This document shows positions 1 to 13,150 of a DNA stretch of 64,000 nt, one piece after another (the first letter of the stretch is position 1; every line of letters starts with the position of its first letter). Position numbers and translations under genes: made by a program. Below the pieces are notes generated by a model, which was not told the DNA's origin, did not search any database, and saw only the letters and a list, made by a program, of their open reading frames with translations. Source of the DNA: Rhizophagus irregularis (taxonomy: Eukaryota > Glomeromycota > Glomeromycetes > Glomerales > Glomeraceae). Where the stretch lies: positions 186,001 through 250,000 of the forward strand of contig NC_089444.1 in assembly GCF_026210795.1 (NCBI RefSeq), read 5' to 3'.

Positions 1-551
1 TTGAGTAAGTTTATTGTATTACATTCTTTTAACATCTCAAGTGGTCGTTTACTACCATGCTTTCTTCGACTAAATATAGAAATTAGATAATTAGATTAAA
101 CAAAAATTAATTAGAAACAAAAAAAAAAAAGATTTAAGATTGGATTGAAGACTGAAAACTTACTATAGACCACACGCATTACACACTTTTTCTCCATCTT
201 GACGAACTCTCCACCTTGGAGCAGAAGTTGTTAAACAATCAGCGCACTTGGATTTAGAAGAATCATCTGTAATGATATTCTTATCTAGAGGATTCGGTTC
301 GGTAGAATGAGTAATTGTGTTTAATTGCAATAGTTGAAATAATTGAGAGTCAGTATATGCATTCTCATGAGAATAACCATTTTGGGTAAAATTATAAGTA
401 AAAATATCATTTTCTTGATGGTGTTGACCTATTAGAAAGAATTTTTATTTTATAAATGGTTAATTATTTCCATAATATCTAATAAATTTATATGAAAGAA
501 ATTTTTAAATTTGAATTTACTTTGGTATTCTTGAAGATAATTTTGAGTCAT
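1..551 (-). CDS. GATA-type zinc-finger transcription factor, 5' part (runs off left edge)
   Basis: Three exons are visible on the minus strand: 551-521, 428-164 and 69-1, with GT-AG introns 520-429 and 163-70. Reading phase is kept across both. The joined protein starts MTQNYLQEYQ, has a Gln/Asn-rich leader of about 80 residues, then a GATA finger: C-A-D-C, 17 residues including TTSAPRWRVRQDG, then C-N-A-C-G-L. The second intron splits the Tyr codon after CNACGL, and exon 3 continues RRKHGSKRPLEML, the basic tail of the finger that contacts DNA. The family binds GATA motifs and in fungi often controls nitrogen, iron or light responses; nothing here says which. The 3' end lies outside the window. 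The family call is firm; the exact role is unknown. Confidence 0.88.
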
Positions 552-1918
552 CTTTAAATTAGTACTTTTTGATTTTTACAATTATTAAAATTAAATGTCA
601 ACAGAGAAAAAAATAAAAATGATAATAATCGTAAATCACGGTTATTCTCAGCTTTATTTAAATTAAAAAAATCCAAAAAAAAAAAATTATATCAAATTGA
701 AGTGGTTAGAACGTTCAAATAAGATTATATTTAAATTTTTCTTAAATCGGACATTGTTCCTATACAAAATATATTTTAAAGTTAAATTAATAAGTTCATG
801 TGTTTGTATTTGGTATTTTGTATTACAAGAATCATTGTTCACTGAATTGGTCATGAATTGACCATTATTTGACCGCAGTAACTGAAAAAAAAAAGTTCGG
901 GTAACGCATGTTTCATATTCGTTTCTTTATTCAAATAATATTTAATATTTCATATTAAATTATTGTTAATTATAGTATATATATATATATAATATAATAT
1001 AATATAATATAATAAATATATATTTTTCATTACTTCTTTATTTAGGTAACTAATTTAGTTGTTTATTAAAAAAAAGTCTTCATCCACAGAAAAGTCATTA
1101 ATGAAATAATTAAGATCAACTTATTTAGAAGATTTCTTTACTTACAGAAAAGTTATCAAATAATTATTCATTTATTTTTTATTGGTCTTATTTTTTTTTT
1201 GTATTACTTTGAAATATTTTACTTTCAGTAATTTGTTATTTGTGTCGGCAAGTTTTCTCCGTGGGTTGAACTTGAACATATATTAAGTATTTTTTTATTA
1301 ATAATAATATTATTATTGTTTTTATATTATTTATTATTTCATATATTCTTTATTCTATTAGATGTTCCAAATATGGAGTCTTAGGCGTTTTTTTTTTTGG
1401 GGTTGACTTTGAATTAGTGTTTCCCGAAAACCCGAATATAAATTGAAATGACAATTGACGCGATAATAATTTTCAAACTCTAATGATACATTAAAAAGTT
1501 CGGTAAGGTTTAAAGAATAATAATAAATAATAAATATTATATTCAAAAAAGGATAATTAAATATATACCCCTACCCGAACAATTATGTGACACAATGACC
1601 AAAATCGGCCTAGTTCTTCCAGAATTAAAGATTTTTAATATCCGAGTTTTACAGTAATAGGGGAAGTAACTCCGTAACTGTCATCACTGTTATCACGATC
1701 GGTTGTAACGTTGAAACACGGGCAAAAAGTAAGTAGGGTTCTTGTGAAACGTGTGAAACACACAACGCCAAAAACTTTAAGCCTCAATATGTATATGACG
1801 TTTCTCTTGGCCATGACGTCATGTTGACATAAAGAAAAGTTAATAATATTAAAGATTATAAATTGGAGGAAAAAAAATCCAAATCAATAAATTAAAATAT
1901 TGTAATATTCTTAAAAAA
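552..1918. other. AT-rich intergenic region between divergent genes
   Basis: No coding region is supported. It separates the minus-strand GATA gene from a plus-strand small gene, so both promoters should lie here. It contains an AT microsatellite (about 975-1022) and, near 1585-1640, a stretch resembling a block downstream of the kinase genes (about 35395 and 38830), so a dispersed repeat is likely. Confidence 0.6.
1814..1821. promoter_or_regulatory. CRE-like palindrome TGACGTCA
   Basis: A perfect TGACGTCA lies about 100 bases upstream of the ATG at 1919, with a further half site TGACGT at about 1797. This is the consensus site of ATF/CREB bZIP factors. The position suits control of the small gene downstream; this is inference from sequence only. 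Confidence 0.5.
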
Positions 1919-2155
1919 ATGTCAGACAAACCACTTCCACAAATTCCAAAGGACGAAAAAGAAAAATCTAATAATGATCCAGAAAAGCATCATTTAACGA
2001 ATACACAAATAGAAAAAAGTAATCATCCTCATTTAACGGCTGCTAAAGAAGTTCTTTCTGACGCTGTACATCATGCTGCTCAAACTTTAAAAATTGAACC
2101 AAAAGAAAGTCATCCTGAAGCTTATCATCAAGATGGTAAAAGTGGTCCTGAATAA
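1919..2155 (+). CDS. Small hydrophilic His-rich protein, function unknown
   Basis: A 78-codon uninterrupted ORF starts with MSDKPLPQIPKDEKEK. It is strongly hydrophilic, rich in Lys, Glu, Pro and His (eight His, several in pairs such as KHH and VHH), with one short amphipathic stretch (AAKEVLSDAVHHAAQTLKI). No signal peptide, membrane segment or known domain is visible. The start is preceded by an A-rich leader, and AATAAA-like signals follow near 2284 and 2322, so it looks like a short complete transcription unit. Composition is typical of disordered stress-associated fungal proteins, but I do not recognise a family. The CRE-like site upstream would fit stress control. Confidence 0.6.
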   Translation: MSDKPLPQIPKDEKEKSNNDPEKHHLTNTQIEKSNHPHLTAAKEVLSDAVHHAAQTLKIEPKESHPEAYHQDGKSGPE

Positions 2156-2433
2156 GTAGATTGCGTAGTACATACCAGATTATATTTACTGATTTGTCAC
2201 TTTGTCACAAAAATTTGCGCCACTATAATGTACACACTATGTATGTTAGTACAATGTCACCTAGTTAGCAATTAATACACGTTAATAAAATCCCTGTTAC
2301 GGACTTTGTCAAATGTTATACAAATAAACTCTTATTTTTAATTTCTTTTTTTTTCTCTCTCTAATCTCTACGCTTTCGCTTTGTTACACTTACATTTTCG
2401 CTTTCGTTTTGTTACTGTTAACTAATATTTAAA

Positions 2434-3297
2434 ATGAATAAAAAAATATTTTCAAGTATAAAATCATTAACCCTTGCAAATAAGGATAGTTTTGGAAATA
2501 ATTTTAGCCCAAGAAATTTTATATTATCGGTACGACAATATTATTTACTGGATCTTATCAAACGACATCATAAATTTCTCTTGAAAAAGCAAAATCCATC
2601 TTGTGAAAAAGTGCATAAAAAAGAACATAAAGATTTGGAAAGTTTTTTATTAATAAAAGATATAAATACTGAATCATCTGTATATAAAGGTACATTATAT
2701 GAATATGAAACGATTTCATGCTTACAAAAAAATTTTGGTATGATAACAAGTAGAGTGGGAGGAGCAAGTGATTCTGGAATAGATTTTAGAGGTGGGTGGA
2801 ATTTACCAAATGGACAAAAGTTAAAATTAGTAGGTCAATGTAAAAATTACTCAAATAAATGTCCTCCAAGTTCTGTTAGAGAATTAGAAGGAGTAGTTTC
2901 GGGATTGACATCAGAGAATACTTTTGGTATATTATCTTCAAAATCTGGTTTTAGTGATGAAGCAATCAACAGATTTAAGGCTTCTGTTTGTCCATTAATT
3001 ATGGTTTCTGTAATAAATAATGGTAAAAAATGTAAAAGTTTTGTGTGGAATAAATCTTGTGAAAAATTTTTGGATGGTTTAGATGTTACCATGAAATTTT
3101 CTAAAAGTGATGTATGTGATGATATTCTGGAAAGAGAACCTATATTATTATATAATGGTAAACCTTTTAATGAGAAATATTGGTAAATATTATCAAATTT
3201 AATTATTTTATTGTTTAAAGAATAAGAAATCTAATTAATTTTAAAATTTAGGGATACGGAAAATAGTAATGAAGAAGAAACTGAAAAAACAAAGTGA
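2434..3297 (+). CDS. RRG7-like mitochondrial protein with Mrr/PD-(D/E)XK nuclease fold (DUF2034)
   Basis: Two exons, 2434-3182 and 3252-3297, join in phase to give 264 residues; the intron splits the codon of Trp250 and adds the acidic tail DTENSNEEETEKTK. The N-terminus (MNKKIFSSIK, later RNFILSVRQYY) is basic and could be a mitochondrial presequence. The core follows the fungal DUF2034/RRG7 pattern, a restriction-endonuclease-like (Mrr) fold: GTLYEYE around residues 86-92, SGIDFRGGW with Asp117, and QCK at 135-137. These correspond to the E, D and QxK active-site positions, so catalytic residues seem to be kept. Yeast Rrg7 is needed for respiratory growth, but its molecular activity is not established. 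Family call is good; nuclease activity is inference. Confidence 0.82.
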
Positions 3298-4163
3298 TAC
3301 TTGACGATATAAGGGAACATGTGAGCACGCATTTGATTTTTACCTCCAAAACAGTTTAACTTGCTTTTAAGACTTCTTCATGTGAATTTGCTCATAGAAA
3401 TTAGTTTTATTAAAAAATTAATTATCTTGACGTTTTTCATTTGTTTGTTTCACAAATTTTTCTGTCAGATCGAAATCTTAAATGAGTTGTACATAAATAA
3501 CAAAAACAATGAATTTTTTATTCTTTTAAATCGATTTCTTTCCACTTTATTCCTTTACATAAGCTAATTTTAATGTTTATCTGTTAATCTGTTTATTTCT
3601 TTTTCGGGGTTATTTGTAATTTGGAATTTTGGGAATTACTGCTTTTTTTAATTAGTTCACTAAAGTTTGACTAAAAAGAACCTTATATGGAAAATATGGA
3701 AGTTTGCCCCGAAAAATTTGTGTAATGGTTCCCGTTCCCGAAAAAAAAAAAATTTTTTATGTATCACATCCTATAAAAAAAAAATACTTGTCATCCCATT
3801 TGGAAGAATTGGTTTTTTTCTTATTCGTTCTCATCTTAATTTTGGTTCACGTACAAGCCAAAATTTTTTCCATTTATTTAGGTTTCAGCCAATCAATCTT
3901 AGAAATTATAGGAAATTAGCCGCAAATAAAACTGCGAGTGATCTCGATGATAACATCACAAAGAAAAAAAATTATATGATATCACAAATACTCGCATATA
4001 ACAAGAACGGCACTTTTATTTTCTTTTAATCGGATTTTGAAAGAGTGATTCTTCTTTTTTTTTAAAAAAAAAAGGGTTTGAAATCTTTTTGGAATACTAC
4101 CTCCCATCTGCTGATGACCTTTTTTCAATTTTATTAATATTCGTGTTGCCTATCACTTTTGCA
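3298..4163. other. Intergenic, no gene supported
   Basis: AT-rich sequence between two plus-strand genes, with A and T homopolymers (for example 3740-3785 and 4050-4072). Short ORFs here run through homopolymers and lack coding character. It should hold the promoter of the large gene starting at 4164. Confidence 0.6.
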
Positions 4164-7100
4164 ATGGCAACTTTGCGACAGAAATGGGCTATTCACAGAA
4201 CCTACCGTCGTATTCAAAATTGTTGGCAGGAATATCTTTCTGTCTCAGATAAAGAGTAAGTTTATCATTATTGATAAGTTCCTTTTACATTACTTATATA
4301 ATTATATTAATTAGTTGGAAGAATTAATCGAATACTGGATATCCACCAAAATTAACATTAGAACTACTTATTGTCTATCATATTCATTAAATTAGATTTA
4401 AGAGTTAGGCGGATTAAATAGAATTCAAGATTCAAGAATTTTAAATAGAAGATAATTTGGCATAAGGTGCAATTTAATGTATATGCGCATTGAAATAATT
4501 GCATTCAAAAAAAAAAAAATAGATTTAAAATATAATTAAATATATATATGCATACATTATATATTATATTTTATGAATTATAAGTAATAATAATTTTTTT
4601 TTCTTTAATTTATATAGTGATGTTCAATTGATGATTCAAAAACTTGAAAACTTTCTTGATATTTTTCAAGAAGCTTATAAAGAATGGAGCGCATCAGGAA
4701 TTATTATACCAACTGATTTTTCGTTGGATAAAATATACGGTGATTGTTCAGAAGTATTAGTGAATTTACTTAATACTATTGATCGGTAATGTATACTTAA
4801 AATTTATTTTAAAGTATTTTAAATTTTAATACATATTTAACGTAAATTTATTTATTTATTTATTTATTTATTTAAAAAGGGAAGTTAACAAAGAAAAGCC
4901 AGATCCTGGTGTTGAAAGAGTAGCTGATTTAGTTAATAAAGCATTAAATGTAGCTGAATTAATATTAAAAGTAAGCAACCTTAAATATTAAAATTTAATA
5001 GTAATATTTTTATTTAAGATAATTAAAAATTCAAAATTAATTAATTTGTAATTTTATAGGATGAAAAATATCGACAATTAGTTGCAAACACTCCTAATTT
5101 AATTTATCGAATATTATTATTATTGGAAAAATTAAATACAATTGAAGCTAAAAAATTAACTTTGAGAGTTATTAGTACATTGGGTGAAAATGATTGGAAT
5201 AAAATTGAAATAGGTCGACATCAAGGTTTCAAAAAAATTTTACGTTTATTAATCGAAGATGATCCTGAGTTAACATCAGAAATTGTTAGAACTATAAAAC
5301 ATTTTCTTGAAGTTCGAGATGAAGATATTCAGGTATGTTAAAGTATTTCTTTTTTTTTAAAAAAAAAAAGGAAAACGATTTTTCTAATATGTTTATTTTT
5401 CGAATCCGAATTAATAATAAATTAGAAAAAGGGTCTAGGATTTTCAAATATTGGTAGAAGTATATCAAAAAATCGTAATAATTATATTAATGACAATGAT
5501 ATAAATATGACATTAAATGATGAAAATTTTATTTCTCGATGCGATTCTTATGATAATGATTTTAATGAAGAAGAAAGGGACAATGTAAATACTTTCTTTA
5601 GTAGCCTTGTTGGAGGGAAAGTTTCAAACATGGTTGCTGAAATGCGGGAATTGATATTTACTGAACTTGGGAGAGTATTTCCAAATTTACACGCACTTGC
5701 AAGTGAAATTATGGTTAATCATGGTGATAGTCTTAATGATAAAAGAATTGACAGAAGGTATGAAATTTTTATTAAATTGTATAATTGTACACACACATGC
5801 ATATTTCAAAAATTATAATTATTTTTTTTTTTAAAAAAAAAAATGTTTTAGAATTTCTTTCATACCTTCATCGGATAAAATAACATCTATAATACCGCGT
5901 TTTAATTTAATTCATTCGAATCAAGAATCATCTTGCCATCAAAATGATGTGTTAGAAAAGGACAATTCGAATATATTAATCAGCGAAAATAATTTATGTA
6001 ACGATAACAATAATGTTATATCATCATGTCTAGAAGATGAAGATGATTCTTCAACAGACACGAGCGGTAGTGATAAGAGATGTTCGGATAATGAAGTTGA
6101 TAAATATTCTGAAACAAGTGTCTCATCTGTTGCAACAAATGAAAGCACAGAAAATTCGACGATTTCATTTAAAGAATTTAATATTAATAGTAATAATTCA
6201 GATATGTTAAAGGTATAATCTTAAAATTTTTTTTTAAATTTTATTATATTCCGTATACTAATAAATTTCTACTTTAGGAATATATGCGCGTTCAAGGTGC
6301 TCTTCGATCTTTAACTAGCATATTGTCTGAAGGTGTGTCTCATTCAGGTGTGACAACTATATCAAAGTTAGACATAATAGAGACCATTTGCAAGTTATTG
6401 TTTCATAATACAGCAAATCAGGCCGAATTTCGAAAGATGGACGGCTATACAACTATGCTTAAAGCACTTGATCAAGTTCTGGAAGATGGAGTGGGAGAAC
6501 GTGAAAGTTTTCTTAAAGACTGCTTTAATGTTTTCTTTATAACAAGTCTTAACGATAATGAAGATAAGGTAAGAGAAAAATTAAAAAGTAATTTAGATTT
6601 TACGTAGATTTAAAACCAAATAATCATTAACTTTTATTTTTTTTTCACATTTGAAGATTGTTGGCAACATTGATGCTTTGAATCTTGTATTTCGTACGAT
6701 GGTCTTTTCTTCTCATCTTGATATACGGCAACACGCTCTTAATTGTATTCAAGATTTAATCACAACAAATTGTCTTAATGCAGTTGCTGCATGGAAAGTT
6801 GGTGGGGTGGATCTTTTGATGAAGATGTTGAATTCCGCAATTCATGTGAATGGAGATATTAATGATCTTTGCCGAGTATTGGAATTGGGAGAATTATCTC
6901 AAGCAAGCTGTGAAACTTTCCCCGATATAAGATATGATAAAACGGCGATGGATCCAAATTCTCCGTCATTATTTTCTGCCGGATCTCCAGTTGCACAAAC
7001 TGTTGATTCACATCCAGTGTATCGTTATTTAGTAGCTGTAACAAGGTTGTTGGAATATATGGCCACTATTTTAAGTGAGAACAATTCTTATATATTGAAA

Positions 7101-10100
7101 GTAAGTTAAGCGAAAATTAATTCTAAATCTTTACAAGTAAATCGAAACTAATTTAATACATATTATCAATTAATAGGAATATACACGTATATTAATGGAA
7201 ATTAGCTTGCCATCAAGATCTATTGTTGTTAATATCATCTTGCGTAGTGTTTCACGTTTGTTAACTGACCTTCTTAGTCGTTACAAAGACGTTGAGAAAA
7301 ATTTTTTGAGTATATACTTGCAATTTATAAGAGATATATTTCAAATGTGCGAGTTTGATGGTTTGGCATCAGATTTAAATACACGCTTAAACACTGAAAC
7401 TAAAACGGACGTAATTTTAAACGAGTTTGAACGAGTACTAATTGCTGAACAGAATCTTCTTCTTTTACATATCGTTGGATTATTGGTTGATGCCACAGGA
7501 AGAAATATGGAGTTATTTGAAGCTTTACAAGGATTCGAAACACTCCATGATGCTATAGTTCTTTCTAGTGCATGTGTAGAATATGTAGCAGATGATACTC
7601 AAGAATTGTCTACTAAGAAGGATTATCTTGGATTAGAAGAAGATATAATGGTTGCAGATATGGCTCTTTGGTTATTGAGAGAATATATGGTTTGTGGCTT
7701 GGATTGTATTGAAAGTGTCAAGGTAGGTTTAAGATTATCTTTTAATTGTCTTAAACGTCTTAAATGCCTTTCTGTGTTGTCATCAATGATCAATTTAATT
7801 AATAATGTTTAAATATTTATTTTTTAAAATAGTGGATGATAAAATTAACGAAGTATATTCTTGCGAATATCAGTTATTCTCCAAATTCTACTGAAGTAAA
7901 TTCCATTGCAAGTAGCAAAACTCCAGTTATTTCGCGAGTAAATTCATTATTAAATCCAAAAAATCTTTGTAATTCACTTCAACGTCCAAAACGAGCTACT
8001 TTTCCGTGGCTTCAGACAAAAGTTTGCAACGTAGTATCTTCTGTACTTCGTAAGAGTGATAAAGCAAAACAGCTATTTGGAGAATTTGGTGGTTTAGAAG
8101 TCATGTTAGGAATAATAAGTCATACACAAGATTCTAATGTTGCATCCGCTGCTCTTGTAACTGTTGGTGATTTTTTTGCCGGTTATGAAGGTGTACAACA
8201 ATTATTGGGAAATTTATTTGGATATGATGGTTTCTTAGAATTAATCCTTTCTTCAGTAACACCTATTGACAAGTAAGTATGATTATATGTGTATATAATT
8301 ATTTAAACAATTCATTATTTATTAATGTTTTTTACTTTATAAGGACATGCTGTGAGATTGTTCTTGAAGTTGCAACAATTGGAAGTATTGGACAATCGTT
8401 ATCTCAATGCCCTGGAACAGCTGATCCATTTTTGATTAGTAGTGATATTATGCCTTTTATTTCAGGATTGTTAGATCCAATCCCATTATTTACAGAATTA
8501 CTTCCGTTTACGCAAAAAAGACGTGTTGGATTTAATAAAAAGAGGTATTAAAGAAGAATTGTTTTTTTTTTAATGCATGTTTATTTAATTTTTATTTATT
8601 TAGTATTTTTTTATACACAGCAAAAAACAAGAACACGAACGTAATAGCAGCCGTGCAACTGTAGGCAGCCAAACTTCACTTTCGCATTCGACGAATTTTT
8701 ATGAAGGGAACGCTAAAAATGATTCGTCATCGTCATCTCTTAGTAATATTCCCGACGAGAATGGTTTAATAAATCATTCTAATAATACGTCCGGAATATC
8801 CATATCGAGTAATAATTTTGGCCCTGAAGCGCCAGTTGGTAGTTTTGATACAGTTTCTAGAAGTAGCATGCAACTTCTAAGTCCTACATTATCACCTGTT
8901 GATCGACTTAAAACCGAAGAAATGATTGATCAACAGAATAAACAAGCAACTCGAAAACGAAGTAATTCTCGTAATTTAGGTGGATTTGGTTTAAATTCCA
9001 ATGCCGTCAAATCAAATTCTTCAACAATTAATGATAAGCTTCGACATTGGGCGGGAATTATTTTTCGAGATTCAGATGCTGCAATGATGGCTTTAAAGCT
9101 TCTTTATAATATTGCAGATGGAAATGATGATAAATTACAACATTATTTTTTTAATTTATTAATGATGTTGATGGAGGTTAATCCACGTAATAAAGAACTT
9201 TTATGTGCTAATGGTGCCCTGAAATTCGTAATGGAAGTTTTATTTGTAAAAGGTAAATGTACGAACGACGTAGAACCTTTTAAACAACATTCACCATCGT
9301 ATGTAGATTTAATACCTGCATTAGGAGCATATGATATCACAAACTCTGATGTTTCATTGTTATTTGAGGCAGCATATGATCCTCTTAATATGTTTGGACA
9401 TTTTTTGGATAGAGGATCACGCAGAATATCAATTGCTAGCTCACAATCTTTACCCTCTCCTAAAAATTCAACAATTAAAATTGATCCTTTCTTCATTCGT
9501 GAGATACAAATGCAAATGATTTACTCAATTGAACGAATATCCGAAAGAATGGATCCATCTTGTTATTTTAATTTCAATGGAGTTGACGGTGTGGTACAAA
9601 CTGCTCCTTTGGATAAATTTCCTAGTATGAAGAATGGTTACACGCTTAGCATGTGGATTAAAGTTACCGCTTTCTTTGAAAATGAAACCGGATTATTATG
9701 TTATGAAGATAAATCAGGGACAAATACAACTTTTGAACTTTATTTTAAACATATGGATAGATCGAATCGATATTGTCTATGTGTTCGAACGCAACATTTT
9801 CCTTTACCACCTGAAGATTTTGTTTTTGATGGTTTCGATTTTCAAGAAATTGGAATTTGGCATCATGTCGTATTTGTTCATTCAAAAGATAGTACATCGT
9901 TAATCGTTGATGGATCTATGATACAATCATATAATATGTTTAATTATCCAAAGATGACAGGAAAAGAAAAAATTGTTGCTGTTATTGGACGTCGTGGAAA
10001 GAAAGTTTATCCTACTAATAATGAATCAAAATCCGCAATCAATAGTTATTTTTATGGACAAATTGGTTCCATTTATTTATTCAGAGGACTTTGGGATGAA

Positions 10101-12116
10101 GCAATATCGGAAAAAATTTTCAATAAAGGTCCAGCTTATTCTAAGAATTATCGTTTACTTGGCGTAGAGAATAAAGAAGTGATGGCCATTCATCCACAAG
10201 CATACTTGAGCAGCGAACAAAGATCTATAATTGAAAATGATAAATCTCGAAGAAATTCGGATTCAATGGATTTTACAAAGACAAGTGGGAAAATGGAAGG
10301 AGGTTGTTCTGTACATGCTACTCGTTCTATGAAAGACATTATTGAACAAACCGGGAGAATAGAAAATTGTTTACAGATCTTAGATATGGATCCTCAACAA
10401 CAATTAATTGGTCTTCGTACAATATCTAATTTACTTTATAAAAGTCCACAGAATATTGCAAAGTTTAAGGAAAAAAATGGGTTTGATGTGACTCGTAAAT
10501 CTTTGAGTAGAGATTATAGTATTTTATGTTCTGAACATTTCAATGTGCTATTAGATATAGTTAGTGATGGTGTCACAAAAAATGATCAAATATTCATTAC
10601 GAACATTGATCCTTTGAGAATTATTATCGATCTTTTAATTAATTGTAAAGAATCTGTACAATTGCCAGTAGTACGGACTTTAATGGACATGTTGGTTGAT
10701 GTGCCAGAAAACCTTAAAACGTGGCGTAATAGCCTTGGCTTGGGTATTTTATTTGATCTTATTGATAACCTTCCTACATCACTCCAACCGTTTATAATGC
10801 GAACACTTGAAGTAATGATTTTGGATTTAAGTGTTGAAGAACTAACAAAGTTATTTGAATATTTGAAAAAGGACAAATGGATGAACGTTGAACTTAAATG
10901 TGACATTATTTGCATGATTTATAAGAATATGACATTTGATGTACAACTTGTTGAAAAAATACGTGGATTGAAAGGTCTATCTCTTTTAATGCCATTTCTT
11001 GAAGCTCCTAATGAAAAATTCCGTATTACAATTCTTAAAATGATGGGGATTTTAATGAGTTCAAATGTTAAACATAGTAGAGGAGTTCTTACCAAAAATA
11101 ATGGATTTGAGAAGATGAGATTTTATTTAGTAATGCATCAACTTTCATTGGAATTTACACAAGTTTTAATAGGAGTTGGAATAAAATTTTATTATTGTGA
11201 TCCAGAATTTAAAAATTGTTCTTTAACCATGTTGGATAGACCTATATTAAAACGTTCTTCACCTCGAAATTCGGAAGATAGCATCTCTCGATCAATGAAT
11301 AAGAATACCGAAGAATTAATATATCCTGAAACTATTAGTTTAATATTTGATTTACTTAAAATATCTGAAAATTCTGAACTTGTATTCCAAGTATTAGCTG
11401 ATATAAAAAGAATATTAACACCTGATAATATGAGATGTTTATGGGAACAAAATTGGTTAGAATGGATCATAATTTTTCTAAGAGAAAGGTCAAAAATTAA
11501 TGAGAGCACTATTTATAGTCAACGTATACTTACGATGACTGATACGATTATACAGAAAATGATGGTATTTGATGTTTCGCGTAAGAATTCTATCACAGCA
11601 AAAACAAAGGGCGCATTAATTACAACACAAAATCCTTCGAATAAAAGTGATTCTGAAGAATTTATACTTCGACTTATTGACATTCTTCTTTCATATTTTG
11701 ATAAGAATCCTAATGTTAACACGGAAATTTCAAGTTATGTTTTTAGAAATCTTGGAATCCTATTTCGATACCTTGATGATCATCTTCGTAAGAACATTTC
11801 AAATTCATCATCATCACAATCTTGTAGATCAAGTCTTATCATTAATACAAGTCAACCTATTTCGATGCCACCATCTCCACCTTATTCACCTATAACTAAT
11901 TCCAATAATAATTCATTTCAAAGTCAACAACAACAAATTTTAATTACGACCACGTCAGTTCGACGTCATTTTGCAAGTACAATAAATATATTAGCATGTC
12001 ATAATAATTCTACTATACGTACGAGTATGAAATCTTCAGGATTATTTAAAATTCGTGATAATTTGATAAAAGACTATAAAGATTTAGCTCCTATAGATGG
12101 AAATGAGTTTGTATAA
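4164..12116 (+). CDS. Large armadillo/LamG protein of the BEACH (WDFY3/Alfy-like) family lacking PH-BEACH-WD40
   Basis: Twelve exons join in phase: 4164-4255, 4618-4785, 4880-4970, 5060-5332, 5426-5757, 5852-6212, 6278-6568, 6657-7100, 7177-7722, 7833-8272, 8344-8544, 8621-12116. The product is 2244 residues. Residues 1-1080 are alpha-helical armadillo-like repeats with an acidic Ser-rich insert. A concanavalin-like LamG domain lies at about 1400-1580 (YFNFNGVDGVV, GYTLSMWIKV, IWHHVVFVHS). More helical repeats follow, then a Ser/Pro/Gln-rich segment and the end GNEFV. BEACH proteins such as WDFY3, LYST and neurobeachin have this N-terminal layout and act in vesicle traffic and autophagy, but normally continue into PH, BEACH and WD40 domains. 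Here a stop codon comes first, an AATAAA follows at 12341, and no BEACH-like frame is seen downstream. A missed final intron (GT at 12111) cannot be excluded. Confidence 0.85.
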
Positions 12117-12767
12117 TATTGATTATAGAAATTTTCTTTATTTAAACCTTTTTTTTTTCTTTTTTTGTGAAGGGGAAAGGGTATTCAAAAAAAGAGGGCG
12201 TTATAATTCTTCAATTTTTTATTTTTTATTTGCTTATTTATTTATTGTATATTTTAAAGTAATTATTTTTTTTTATTCTGCGTGTATTTTATCTAGATCT
12301 TTTTCTTTTGTAAACTAATAATTTTTTTTAATTAATTCAAAATAAAAGAATTTGAGATCTTAATTTGTATTATAATGATATATGTTCTTTTTTATAAAGA
12401 AATGAAACTGAATGATTAACTGAATTAAATTAAACAATTATCTTTTTACCGATGGCCTCCTATTTTATTTTTATTTTTTTGCTAAGATTGTAAGTCAATT
12501 TATTAAAGTAAAAAGTAAACAATATAAAAACCATTGATACAAATAATACAAACTAAAAAGAACTACTGGCTCCCCTATCTAACATAGTCTATTCAATTTT
12601 ATTTATGTTGTACGCTCTTACATATTTTTTTCCTACTTAAATAGTAAAGTATCCTGAAAAAAAATGAATTGTCAGAACATAAAATTTGCAATGATATAAT
12701 ATATATAATAAACTGATGTTTAGAAAAATTAGAAGTTAGGATAGTAATGGGTGGGATTGTAGATATA
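12117..12767. other. 3' UTR and AT-rich intergenic
   Basis: T-rich sequence after the large gene with a probable polyadenylation signal AATAAA at 12341-12346. No further coding exon was found, which matters because BEACH-domain exons would be expected here in a full-length family member. Confidence 0.55.
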
Positions 12768-13150
12768 CAGTTTGATCTCAATGTAATGAACCCACGATAT
12801 AACGAACTCTTGATTTACCGAACTTTTTTTTAAAACCAGTTCATATTATTTAAAAAAATCTCGATATACTGAATTTCATATAAAACTTGATATAACGTAT
12901 ACTTTGACTTATCATTTATACAAAAAAAAATTCTTGAATCTTGATATACCGAACTGCGATCACGTGTTTGGAATTTCACATAATTTATGCTGGTCTTTGT
13001 GATAATTAAATCTTAATTCTGGCAAAAATTAATATTCTTAATCACGTGACAGATCTAGCTGTATATAAGAAAGACTTACTTACCGAACTTCTACTATATA
13101 CCGAACTTTTGCTCTTGAACTGTGAGTTTCGGTATATCGAGGTTTGACTG
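12768..13150. mobile_element. Pogo/Tigger-like MITE, 383 bp
   Basis: Ends are imperfect inverted repeats: the left starts CAGTTTGATCTCAATGTAAT and the right, read inwards, CAGTCAAACCTCGATATACC. Both ends are flanked by TA (12766-12767 and 13151-13152), the target of Tc1/mariner/pogo transposases. The body carries many copies of a motif like GATATACCGAACT. No transposase frame is present, so it is non-autonomous. Confidence 0.7.

Noticed and set aside
3667-4029. ORFs of 71-120 codons before the large gene
   Set aside because: They cross long A and T homopolymers in two frames and lack coding composition.
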